From Nocardia shimofusensis NBRC 100134 (GTDB lineage Bacteria; Actinomycetota; Actinomycetes; Mycobacteriales; Mycobacteriaceae): DNA of 64,000 bases. Shown one piece after another: positions 9,713-17,225 of this stretch; positions within the stretch are counted from its first letter, which is position 1, and the number at the start of each line of letters is the position of its first letter. Both the position numbers and the translations under genes were made by a program. The stretch lies in the NCBI RefSeq assembly GCF_001613125.1, contig NZ_BDBT01000004.1, positions 124,001-188,000 on the forward strand, read 5' to 3'. The notes under the pieces are model-generated. The model did not search any database. It saw nothing but the letters and a program-made list of their open reading frames with translations, and was not told where the DNA came from.

Positions 9713-10990
9713 ATGCAGCTCGGCACTTCGCCAACCAATTCTTCCTTTCGTTGTCCTGCTGGCCGTGGTTCGCCACTGAATACCGGTGGTGAGTCACGCG
9801 TCCCGCTCTACACCGAGCAGTTCGCGGCGGACCCGCACGCTGCCTACGCGCAGATGCGCGACCGGTGCGGTCCGCTCGTACCGGTCTGGCTCGCCCCCGG
9901 CGTTCCGGCGACTCTGGTGGTCGGCTACCGAACGGCCCTGGAAATCCTCCACGACCCCGACCACTTCCCAGCCGACCCACGCGCCTGGCAACGCGACATC
10001 CCCTCGACCTGCCCGGTACTCCCGATGATGCAGTGGCGCCCGAACGCCCTGCGCAGCAAAGGCTTCGATCACGCCCGCTACCGTGCCGCCACCGTCGATG
10101 CCCTCGCCGGAGTGGACCTCCACGGCACCCATGCGGTGGTCGAACGCAACGCCTTGACGCTGGTCAACGGATTCTGCGACCGCGGCCGGGCCGACCTCCT
10201 CACCGACTTCGCATTCCCGTTGGTGTCCAACGTGATCAGCGAACTCCTGGGCTGTGACCCCGACGTCAGCACACAAGCGGGCACCGGCATGGCGATGGTC
10301 TTCGACACCATCGACGCCGCCGAGGGCAACGAGCTGATGGTGTCGGCCCTGGCCGAACTCGTCCGCCGCAAGCGAGCGCGGCCGGGGGAGGACATCACCA
10401 CCCGCTTGCTCACCCACTCCGCCGGTCTCGACGACGAAGAGGTCGTCCACCAGCTGGTGACGATCTACGCGGCCACGAGCGAGCCCTTGACCAACCTGAT
10501 CGTCAATACGTTGCTGCTGTTGATGACTCGCCCGGACTTCGGCGGCGAGGTCGCCGGTGGCGTGGTGTCGACTCGTGACGCGCTCGAGCATGTGCTGTTC
10601 CGTGATCCGCCGATCGCGAATTTCTGCATGAGCTATCCGCGCCGGCCACAGCTGGTCGGCGGCACGTTCTGGGTGCCTGCCCATCAGCCGGTGGTGATCA
10701 GTCTGGCTGCCTGCAACAACGATCCGGCCGTTGTGGGCGGCAACATCCGGCACAACGGGTCGCATCTCGCGCTCGGCGCGGGCCCGCACATGTGCCCCGC
10801 GTCGCGGCTGACGCATCTGATCGCCGGGGAGGCGATCGATCAGTTTCTCGATGCGCTGCCGGAGATCGCGCCTGCCGTCCCGGTGGACGAGCTGAGGTGG
10901 CGGCCGGGTCCGTTCCATCGGGCGTTGGCGGCGCTTCCGGTCGTCTTCGCTCCCGTCCGGCCGCTGGCCGTTCCCCACCGTCGAATGTGA
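9713..10990 (+). CDS. Non-canonical cytochrome P450 lacking the ExxR motif (CYP157-like, copy 1)
   Basis: 425 residues from the ATG at 9713. This start gives the same N-terminal length as the paralogue at 17226-18509 (both carry ESRVPLYTEQFAADPH). The heme loop is LGAGPHMCPA with C361 as thiolate ligand, so the protein should bind heme. The K-helix, which normally reads ExxR, is EHVLFRDPP at 292-300. Aligned on the following PP, the conserved Glu is His293 and the conserved Arg is Phe296. The I-helix reads AATSEPLTN in place of A/G-G-x-E-T. Loss of ExxR is known for CYP157 proteins, which are encoded next to CYP154 partners in Streptomyces. An ordinary P450 follows 8 bases downstream. Activity is uncertain. 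Confidence 0.85.
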   Translation: MQLGTSPTNSSFRCPAGRGSPLNTGGESRVPLYTEQFAADPHAAYAQMRDRCGPLVPVWLAPGVPATLVVGYRTALEILHDPDHFPADPRAWQRDIPSTCPVLPMMQWRPNALRSKGFDHARYRAATVDALAGVDLHGTHAVVERNALTLVNGFCDRGRADLLTDFAFPLVSNVISELLGCDPDVSTQAGTGMAMVFDTIDAAEGNELMVSALAELVRRKRARPGEDITTRLLTHSAGLDDEEVVHQLVTIYAATSEPLTNLIVNTLLLLMTRPDFGGEVAGGVVSTRDALEHVLFRDPPIANFCMSYPRRPQLVGGTFWVPAHQPVVISLAACNNDPAVVGGNIRHNGSHLALGAGPHMCPASRLTHLIAGEAIDQFLDALPEIAPAVPVDELRWRPGPFHRALAALPVVFAPVRPLAVPHRRM

Positions 10991-10997
10991 GGTTTCG

Positions 10998-12332
10998 ATG
11001 ACCGATCTTCATCCCGCCCCTGCTCCGATCGTCCTCGACGTCACCGGCGCCGACATCCCGGGGGAAGCCGCGCGGCTGCGCGCCGCCGGCCCGCTGGTCC
11101 GGGTGGTACTGCCCGGCGGTGTTCGCGCCTGGGCGGTCACGAATCCCGATGTGCTGAAGGACCTGTTCGTCGACTGGCGGGTCTCCAAGGACGCCGCCCA
11201 GCACTGGCCGCCGTTCATCGCGGGGGAGATCCCGCCGGATTGGCCGCTGATCTCGTGGGTGTCGGTGCGCAACATGTTCACCGCTTACGGCATGGATCAT
11301 CAGCGGCTGCGCAAGCTCGTCGGGCCCGCGTTCACCGCTCGTCGGGTCGCGGCGTTGCGTCCGCGGATCAGGCAGATCACCACCGGGCTGCTCGACGGGC
11401 TGGCCGCCTTGCCTGACGGGGCGGTGGTGGATCTGCGGGAGGAGTTCGCGGCGCAGGTGCCGTTGCGGGTGATCACCGCGTTGATGGGTGTTCCGGCCGA
11501 TCTGCGGGACGGGCTGCGGGCGTGTGTCGGGGAGATCTTCTCCACCGCGCCGGAGCGCGATCCGCAGGTCACCTTCGCCGAGATGGTGAGCATTTTGACC
11601 ACGCTCGTCGCTCGCCGTCGTGCGGAGCCCGGCGGGGACATGACCAGTCTGCTCATCGGTCACCGTGACGGCGGGGATCGGCTCACCGAGCAGGAACTCG
11701 TCCACACTCTGCTGTTGATGATCAGTGCCGGGTACGAGACCACGGTCGACCTGCTCGACCAGGCTGTCGTCCAGGTGTTGACCCGGCCCGGACTGCTCGC
11801 TCGGCTCCGCGCCGGGGCGTTCGGCTGGTCGCATCTCATCGAGGAGACGTTGCGCTATGCGCCGCCGGTCGCGAATCTGCCGCTGCGCTATGCGGTTACC
11901 AGTATCGACATCGGTGGTCAGCGTATCGAAGCGGGTGAAGCCATCCTCGCCGCCTTCGCCGCGGCCAATCGCGACCCGGACCTGTATGGGGCCGACGCGG
12001 ACGAGTTCGATCCGGCTCGGTCGACGAAGGAGCATCTGGCCTTCGGGTACGGGCCGCACTTCTGCCTCGGTGCGCCGCTGGCACGGTTGGAGGCCGAGAT
12101 CGCGTTGCCCGCACTGTTCAACCGGTTTCCCGAGATGGGCCTGGCTGTCCCGGCGGACACGCTGAAACCGTTGGGCAGCTTCATCTCTCACGGCCATCGA
12201 TACTTGCCGGTTTGCCTGAGCGGACGGATCGCGGCCGATCGGGTCACCGAGGGGGCAGTTGGTGACGGCACGAGCGCGCGGGTTACACCGACGTGCTCGC
12301 ATGGGGGAGGAGAGCACCACCATGGCGGCTGA
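10998..12332 (+). CDS. Cytochrome P450 (CYP154-like, copy 1)
   Basis: 444 residues, soluble class I bacterial P450. All canonical elements are present: I-helix AGYETT, K-helix EETLR, PERF-type FDPAR, and heme loop FGYGPHFCLG with C356 as the iron ligand. It needs a ferredoxin and reductase, and none is adjacent. It starts 8 bases after the stop of the non-canonical P450 (TGAGG just upstream), so the pair is one operon. Very similar to the P450 at 15945-17210, including VSKDAAQHWP and the FSTxPxRDPQ segment. The last 30 or so residues (rich in T, S, G and H) have no counterpart in the paralogue. The substrate is unknown. Confidence 0.92.
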   Translation: MTDLHPAPAPIVLDVTGADIPGEAARLRAAGPLVRVVLPGGVRAWAVTNPDVLKDLFVDWRVSKDAAQHWPPFIAGEIPPDWPLISWVSVRNMFTAYGMDHQRLRKLVGPAFTARRVAALRPRIRQITTGLLDGLAALPDGAVVDLREEFAAQVPLRVITALMGVPADLRDGLRACVGEIFSTAPERDPQVTFAEMVSILTTLVARRRAEPGGDMTSLLIGHRDGGDRLTEQELVHTLLLMISAGYETTVDLLDQAVVQVLTRPGLLARLRAGAFGWSHLIEETLRYAPPVANLPLRYAVTSIDIGGQRIEAGEAILAAFAAANRDPDLYGADADEFDPARSTKEHLAFGYGPHFCLGAPLARLEAEIALPALFNRFPEMGLAVPADTLKPLGSFISHGHRYLPVCLSGRIAADRVTEGAVGDGTSARVTPTCSHGGGEHHHGG

Positions 12333-12615
12333 AACCTCGTGCTCGAGCGTGCCGGAGCCGATCGGCGCCGTCATCCCGATCGGCCGAGCCCCCAGCGTTC
12401 GCGGTCTCGCGGCCACCGCCGACCAACTCCGCCACGACAACCCGCACTGGCCGGTGCGATCGCCCGACGATGCCGCGCACGCGCTGTCCATTCATGGCGA
12501 CTGCCCATGGCATTGCTCGACCAAGGTGGCCGCGATCCGCGTCAGCGCGGAGGACTACCGCTATTTCCATGACCGCACGGGAGGGGAGCCATGGACATCG
12601 CGCTCGGAATTCTGA
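12322..12615 (+). CDS. Small hypothetical protein with DDAAHAxxIH-CxxxC segment
   Basis: 97 residues. The ATG at 12322 has a GGAGGAGAG ribosome site and overlaps the P450 stop by 11 bases. The central part, PDDAAHALSIHGDCPWHCSTK followed by VAAIRVS, has the look of a small protein family frequent in Nocardia genomes. Conserved His and two Cys could bind metal, but I do not know a function. A shorter copy of the same segment is found at 13627-13686. The end overlaps the start of the next gene by 25 bases. Confidence 0.55.
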   Translation: MAAETSCSSVPEPIGAVIPIGRAPSVRGLAATADQLRHDNPHWPVRSPDDAAHALSIHGDCPWHCSTKVAAIRVSAEDYRYFHDRTGGEPWTSRSEF

Positions 12616-13187
12616 ATATCAGTGTCAGCGAGTCTCGAACCGACGATCGGCGGGTGCTCACCGAACTCGCACGATCGCGCGGCTACCACCTCGCTGAGGT
12701 GCTCATCATCGATGACGAGACCTACATGCCGACTGCCTGTATCGCGGAGCGTGCTCGCACCGCGCGGGCCGGCGCGATCCTGGCACCGAGTCTCGAACAC
12801 TTCGGGGTGGCGGCTCGTGCGCTGCCTTACGTTTGCACGCTGGTGGTGCCCGAGCCCGCCGTACCCACTGAGGAGATCGATCGGAGTCCGACAGCCGTGG
12901 GTACGCGGGCGGTAGGCCGCCATCGGCTGGGGCGGCAGATCCTCGGTGCGGCTGCGCTGATTGTGTTCCTTGCGGTCATCTGGGCACTGTGGCCTGCACC
13001 GGATTCGGCACCGAGGCCCGCAGTCATCGTGACTTCGGAGCCTGCTGCTCCGAGCGGTGGCGATCAGTTTCCGGGACTCCACCGGGAGCCGGGCTCTCTA
13101 GACGCCGCGGAATTCGACATGGATGATCCGGGTCGTGTCGTCCCGCACGTCGACAGTGACGTCCCGGATCATCACTTCGCCGGCTGA
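12591..13187 (+). CDS. Resolvase-N-like domain protein with one membrane segment, 3' end possibly rearranged
   Basis: 198 residues with a strong GGAGGGG ribosome site. Residues 1-80 (RTDDRRVLTELARSRGYHLAEV ... RAGAILAPSLEHFG) resemble the catalytic-fold half of small serine resolvases, but I see no obvious catalytic Ser and no DNA-binding half. Residues about 117-137 (LGAAALIVFLAVIWALW) form a membrane helix followed by a Pro-rich stretch. The last 30 codons are antisense to the convergent gene at 13098-13685, so the original 3' end may have been lost in a rearrangement. A fragment of the same family lies at 14295-14429. Confidence 0.55.
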   Translation: MDIALGILNISVSESRTDDRRVLTELARSRGYHLAEVLIIDDETYMPTACIAERARTARAGAILAPSLEHFGVAARALPYVCTLVVPEPAVPTEEIDRSPTAVGTRAVGRHRLGRQILGAAALIVFLAVIWALWPAPDSAPRPAVIVTSEPAAPSGGDQFPGLHREPGSLDAAEFDMDDPGRVVPHVDSDVPDHHFAG

Positions 13188-13685
13188 CGAGGTGTACCAA
13201 GCCTGCTGGCCTCGCTCCACTCGTGGCGAGGAGGCGAGCGGTGGCCCAGCGATCGTTCCCAGCGAGCTGGGCGGATTACGTTCGCTGATCACATCGGGGA
13301 ATCGGGATTGCTCCAGCATCAGGGCGAGGTCGGCGGGGGAAGCCTGCACTGCGAGCTGATAGATCCGGTCTCGAATGATCTCGCGCCGGACCAGCAGTAC
13401 CTCGGCGCCCGCGGGCACGATCCAGTCGCCGTATTCGGTTGCCTCCCTCATCAATTCCGGACTTGTCGATTCTTCGACGTCGGGCACCATCATGCGATCG
13501 ACAGCGTGGTCGACCGCCCGATCACACCCGTATGCTCCGACGAATATCAGCAGGCACAGCCCCAGGGCCCACGCTGCCCACACGCGCAACCGACCTCGTC
13601 CGGGGCGAGCCTCATCGTTCGGATTCGCTCCCGACGATGCCGCGCACGCGATGTTCATCCATCCAGTCTGCCTGGTATGCAACAA
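13098..13685 (-). CDS. Single-pass membrane or secreted hypothetical protein
   Basis: 195 residues if the first Met is used; Met10 (start 13658) is an alternative, because the first 20 or so residues overlap the antisense copy of a small-protein fragment. A hydrophobic helix (VWAAWALGLCLLIFVGAYGC, about 34-53) is followed by a soluble domain with alternating charged and beta-prone segments ending IIHVEFRGV. The family is not recognised. The 3' end overlaps the convergent gene by 90 bases. Confidence 0.55.
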   Translation of the reverse strand: MLHTRQTGWMNIACAASSGANPNDEARPGRGRLRVWAAWALGLCLLIFVGAYGCDRAVDHAVDRMMVPDVEESTSPELMREATEYGDWIVPAGAEVLLVRREIIRDRIYQLAVQASPADLALMLEQSRFPDVISERNPPSSLGTIAGPPLASSPRVERGQQAWYTSSAGEVMIRDVTVDVRDDTTRIIHVEFRGV

Positions 13686-13686
13686 G
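13627..13686 (+). pseudogene. Fragment of the DDAAHA small-protein family
   Basis: Reads APDDAAHAMFIHPVCLVCNK, clearly related to 12460-12525 in DNA and protein. It has no upstream start and is on the strand opposite the membrane-protein gene. A remnant of a duplicated cassette. Confidence 0.5.
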
Positions 13687-13743
13687 ATTGATGTAGAGTA
13701 CGGCCCCGGGAGGACCTGGTCGCGTTGGGCGGCTGGGGTGGGA

Positions 13744-14241
13744 ATGACGGAGGACCCGGTGGATTCGGGACGGAACGACGGCGCGCACGTCGAGGCATAT
13801 CCGGTCGGCCCGGGCGGTGCGCCCGAAGGGTATGTGGCCGCTGCGCCGGGCGGATATTACGCGAATGACTGGGGACCGACGCACCCCACCACCATGCCCG
13901 GTCCGGTGCGAGCGGCGCAGATCATCTCCTGGGTGTTCGGCGGCGTCGGCCTCGTGCTGTCGGTGGTCGCCGGCGTTATCGGGAACATCGAGTTGGTCGG
14001 CGCGCTGCTCGCGGGCTTCCTACCCGCCTTCTTTCTGGCCTTGTTCGCCTTCGGCTTCACCGTGAACGGCAACGGTCTGCGCATCGCCTCGATCGTGTTC
14101 GCGAGCTTCGGAATCCTGTGGGGACTCAGCGGCACGGTGCAGGGGCTCCCTCCGGGGTTGCTCGGTTTCGGTGCGAGCCTGGCGATTGTCATCCTGCTGT
14201 CGCAGCGCCGTGCGGGAGAATGGTTCAAGCGACCGCACTGA
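13744..14241 (+). CDS. Hypothetical membrane protein with Gly/Pro/Tyr-rich N-terminus
   Basis: 165 residues. The first 50 or so residues are polar and rich in Gly, Pro and Tyr (PGGYYANDWGPTHPTT), as in actinobacterial tail-anchored or DUF4190-like proteins. Four hydrophobic segments follow, at about 60-82, 84-105, 112-130 and 135-155. The ATG at 13744 is chosen because longer reading is antisense to another gene. Function unknown; membrane location is secure. Confidence 0.65.
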   Translation: MTEDPVDSGRNDGAHVEAYPVGPGGAPEGYVAAAPGGYYANDWGPTHPTTMPGPVRAAQIISWVFGGVGLVLSVVAGVIGNIELVGALLAGFLPAFFLALFAFGFTVNGNGLRIASIVFASFGILWGLSGTVQGLPPGLLGFGASLAIVILLSQRRAGEWFKRPH

Positions 14242-14294
14242 GCGGCGGTGCTCCGCCGGATCGGTGAGCATTGTGGAGTCGCGACGCGATTCCG

Positions 14295-14429
14295 GCGCCG
14301 AGTCTCGAACACTTCGGGATGGCGGCCCGTGTGGTGATCGCGGAACGAATTCCGGACCGCCACAACGCATGGCGCGGACGTGGCACCATGGATCGCATGA
14401 CGACGACCCGAAAGGTCCATGCCGCGTAG
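14295..14429 (+). pseudogene. Fragment of the resolvase-N-like gene
   Basis: Begins APSLEHFGMAAR and continues to a stop at 14427. About 37 bases match 12785-12821 almost exactly. There is no start codon or N-terminal half upstream. A decayed second copy of the cassette between the two P450 modules. Confidence 0.45.
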
Positions 14430-14487
14430 ACGGCCAGGAAATCTGCGGACGGGCATCTCGAGCCGCCGGAGATCGGGTGAGAGGCCG

Positions 14488-14823
14488 GTGATCGACGGCT
14501 TGTCCTCGCGGGCACTGTCCGAGATCCGCCGCCTCGAGCACTCTCGCAACTATCTTCGGCCTGGAGACGTCGACGCGGCCCTGTGCTTGTGGCAGGACTA
14601 CGTCCACCGTCCCGAGCGGGAACTGTGGCACGACTACGAATGGGGCAACGTGCACTGGTACTGCTGCGGCAACCCTCTCGAAGCCCGCGCTCTCCTCGAC
14701 ATGGTGATGCGAGCGCTCTCGCCCCGAAGCGCCCGCGAACTTCGTAAGGTCATCGGTCGGTACGACGCCGTCTGGAGCCGATCATCACCACCGTATCCCC
14801 CGGGGAGCGACTGCAAATGGTAG
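14488..14823 (+). CDS. Hypothetical protein, small alpha-helical
   Basis: 111 residues from a GTG preceded by GTGAGAGG. The sequence LSEIRRLEHSRNYLRPGDVDAALCLWQDY, YEWGNVHWYCCGNPLEARALLDM and SARELRKVIGRYDAVW is regular, helical and well formed, so the gene looks real. I do not recognise the family. A start at 14419 in the same frame would add 23 Arg-rich residues that look non-coding. Confidence 0.55.
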   Translation: MIDGLSSRALSEIRRLEHSRNYLRPGDVDAALCLWQDYVHRPERELWHDYEWGNVHWYCCGNPLEARALLDMVMRALSPRSARELRKVIGRYDAVWSRSSPPYPPGSDCKW

Positions 14824-14960
14824 TGGGCCCACCTGTGGTTGATGCTGTTGCGCGCGTACGGGACCTGAGCCAGATAGTCGGCGGAGTTGGCGGTGCTGGA
14901 CGACAGCAGCTTGTCGACGACTCCGATTTCGAGGTCGGTCAGTGTGCGGGTGGGGTAGGC
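14806..14960 (-). pseudogene. Possible truncated gene fragment
   Basis: On the minus strand one frame reads LTDLEIGVVDKLLSSS..ADYLAQVPYARNSINHRW, which looks like the N-terminal part of a small soluble protein. The likely start codon is in a different frame (ATG near 14960), and the reading then runs into the antisense of the preceding gene. Probably a broken remnant. Confidence 0.3.
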
Positions 14961-15086
14961 ATGGTGCTCATCGTCTCCTCTGCCGGCCGCTGCAAGCCCT
15001 CGAATGAAGGGGCCCTTACATCGGTAATGACCTGCGGCATAAGCCGATAGAGCAGGCATCGGAACGGCACGATGTGAGGCGGAGCG

Positions 15087-15908
15087 ATGCGAAGCGGACG
15101 ATACCTACGGACCGCGCTGACTGTCTGCGCGGTGGCAGCGCTCGCCGCTTGTGGCGACGGGGAGGCGAATGCACCCGGACCCGATGCCTCGGTGTCGCAG
15201 ACCGGTTCGTCGGCGTCGGTGCCGCGGTCGACCGACGCCCGGCCGCCGGTCGACCCGACCGCATCCCAGCCTCCGGCTGCGACGAACAGCCCAATTCCGC
15301 CCGGAACATCAACTGCCCCAGTCGAACACGGGCTCGGCACGCTCGTGCTGCACACCGTCACCTTGCAAGGTGTCGCGGTGCCGAACGTGCCTGTGTACGT
15401 CGCTCGCCACGCCCCGTGCGATCCCGCGTCCGGCGACCTGCCGGAGGACGCGGCGGAGGTCGAACGGTGGGCCGACACCACCGACGTCAACGGTGAGATT
15501 ATGCTGACGGTGCCGGTGGGCTGCTACCGATTCGGCATGGAGCCGCCGCCCGGCACCGTCCCGGTGCCGGAGGGGATGCACACCTTGTTCCTGACGGCCG
15601 GCGGCCGTGTCGTCACCGGTTTGCTGCGTTTCCAGGACCCGGATGCGGCTCCGAGCTGCACCACCGAGACCATCGTCCGTGATCTGGACGTCGGTGGAGA
15701 TCTCGGTGGCGCGCTCGCGACGGTGAGCGAGTGCCACGATTCCTGGGCGGTCATCTCGTGGGACGTGCCCGGTGACAGCCAGCGCGTCGTGCGGCTGGTG
15801 GACTCCCGCTGGACCACCTACGTGGTCTTCCCGCACGATCGGTGCTGGAGCCAAGCACGGACCGACGGCGCGCCGAGTGCGTTGGAGGTGTACTTCTCCG
15901 TGTGCTGA
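15087..15908 (+). CDS. Secreted lipoprotein, Pro/Ser/Thr-rich linker
   Basis: 273 residues. A signal peptide (RTALTVCAVAALAAC) ends in a lipobox with the acylated Cys at about 22, so it is a cell-envelope lipoprotein. A low-complexity Pro/Ser/Thr stretch (about 28-78) leads to a beta-rich domain that starts LGTLVLHTVTLQGVAVPNVPVYV and contains DTTDVNGEIMLTVPVGCYRF, similar in style to a carboxypeptidase-regulatory or SpaA-like beta-sandwich. Several Cys could form disulfides. Specific function unknown. It is convergent to the P450 gene on the other strand. Confidence 0.75.
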   Translation: MRSGRYLRTALTVCAVAALAACGDGEANAPGPDASVSQTGSSASVPRSTDARPPVDPTASQPPAATNSPIPPGTSTAPVEHGLGTLVLHTVTLQGVAVPNVPVYVARHAPCDPASGDLPEDAAEVERWADTTDVNGEIMLTVPVGCYRFGMEPPPGTVPVPEGMHTLFLTAGGRVVTGLLRFQDPDAAPSCTTETIVRDLDVGGDLGGALATVSECHDSWAVISWDVPGDSQRVVRLVDSRWTTYVVFPHDRCWSQARTDGAPSALEVYFSVC

Positions 15909-15944
15909 GCGCGTCCGTCGGTCACGACTGCGGCAGAGGGGATT

Positions 15945-17210
15945 TCACCGGTCGGCGGCAGCCTCGGGCTGGGCGCTCATAAACACCGGCAGACTCTGGT
16001 GGCCCTGGGAAATGAAGCTGCTCAACGGCTTCAGCTCCTCCGGCGCGACGGCGAGCGCCAGGTCGGGGAACCGCTCGAACAGCGCGGGCAGTGCGATCTC
16101 GGCCTCCAACCGGGCCAAGGGGGCGCCGAGGCAGTAGTGCGTGCCGTAGCCGAAGGACCGGTGCTCCTTGGTCGTCCTGCTCGGGTCGAACTCGTCCGCG
16201 TCGGGGCCGTGCAGTGCGAGGCTGCGGTTGGCTGCGGCGATGCTGGTGATGATCGCTTCTCCCGCTTCGATCCGCTGGTCGTCGACATCGATGTCGGTGA
16301 TCGCGTAGCGCAGCGGCAGGTTCGCGACCGGGGGCGCGTAGCGCAGGGTCTCCTCGATCAGGTGTGACCAGCTCAGGGTGCCCGCGCGGAGCTGGGGCAG
16401 CAGTTCGGGGCGGGTGAGCAGTTGGTAGATCGCCTGGCCGAGAAGGTTGACCGTGGTCTCGAAGCCCGCACTGATCACCAGGAGCAGGGTGTGGACGAGT
16501 TCTTCTTCGGTGAGCCGGTCTTCGTTCTCGTCGCGGTGGCCGATGAGCAGGCTGGTCATGTCCTCGCCGGGCTCGGCGCGGCGGCGGGCGACGAGCGTGC
16601 CCAGGATGCCGACCATGTCGGCGAAGGTTTCCTGCGGATCGCGCTGCGGGGAGGTGGAGAAGATCTCGTCGATGCACTGCCGGAGCCCGGGCTGCAGATC
16701 GGCCGGGACGCCCATCAGCGCGCTGATCACCTGCAGCGGAACCTGCGCCGCGTATTCCTCCCGCAGGTCGATCACCGCGTCGGCGGGCCGGGCGGCCAGG
16801 TCGTCGAGCAACTCGGTGCTGATCCGCTCGACCTGTGGACGCAACGCGGTGACGCGGCGAGCGGTGAACGCCGGTCCGATGAGCCTGCGCAGTCGTTGAT
16901 GGTCTTCGCCGTAGGCGGTGAGCATATTGCGCACCGACACCCACGCGATCAGTGGCCAGTCCGCCGAGATCTCGCCGGCGATGAAGGCGGGCCAGTGCTG
17001 TGCGGCGTCCTTGGACACCCGCGAGTCGACGAACAACTCCTCGAGCAGCGCGGGATCGGTGACGGCCCAGGCTTGCACTCCGGCGGGCAGTTCCACTCGA
17101 ACCAGGCGTCCGCGCTCACGCAGGCGGATGGCCTCTCCGGGGATGTCGGTGCCGGTGGGATCGAGCACGATGGGCGTGCTCGCGACGGGGGAAGGGGGAA
17201 GAGCAGTCAT
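15945..17210 (-). CDS. Cytochrome P450 (CYP154-like, copy 2)
   Basis: 421 residues with the complete P450 signature: I-helix AGFETT, K-helix EETLR, FDPSR, and heme loop FGYGTHYCLG. Close paralogue of the P450 at 10998-12332, with conserved blocks such as VSKDAAQHWP, FIAGEI, WVSVRNM and SHLIEETLRYAPPVANLPLRYA. It lies 15 bases after the non-canonical P450 in the same operon, so the pair has the same order as copy 1 but on the opposite strand. Substrate and redox partners are unknown. Confidence 0.92.
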   Translation of the reverse strand: MTALPPSPVASTPIVLDPTGTDIPGEAIRLRERGRLVRVELPAGVQAWAVTDPALLEELFVDSRVSKDAAQHWPAFIAGEISADWPLIAWVSVRNMLTAYGEDHQRLRRLIGPAFTARRVTALRPQVERISTELLDDLAARPADAVIDLREEYAAQVPLQVISALMGVPADLQPGLRQCIDEIFSTSPQRDPQETFADMVGILGTLVARRRAEPGEDMTSLLIGHRDENEDRLTEEELVHTLLLVISAGFETTVNLLGQAIYQLLTRPELLPQLRAGTLSWSHLIEETLRYAPPVANLPLRYAITDIDVDDQRIEAGEAIITSIAAANRSLALHGPDADEFDPSRTTKEHRSFGYGTHYCLGAPLARLEAEIALPALFERFPDLALAVAPEELKPLSSFISQGHQSLPVFMSAQPEAAADR

Positions 17211-17225
17211 CGTAGAGCCTTACGT

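Noticed and set aside
10698..12491. Minus-strand frame of 597 codons opposite the P450 pair
   Set aside because: Antisense to two P450 genes; Arg/Gln/His-rich with no fold.
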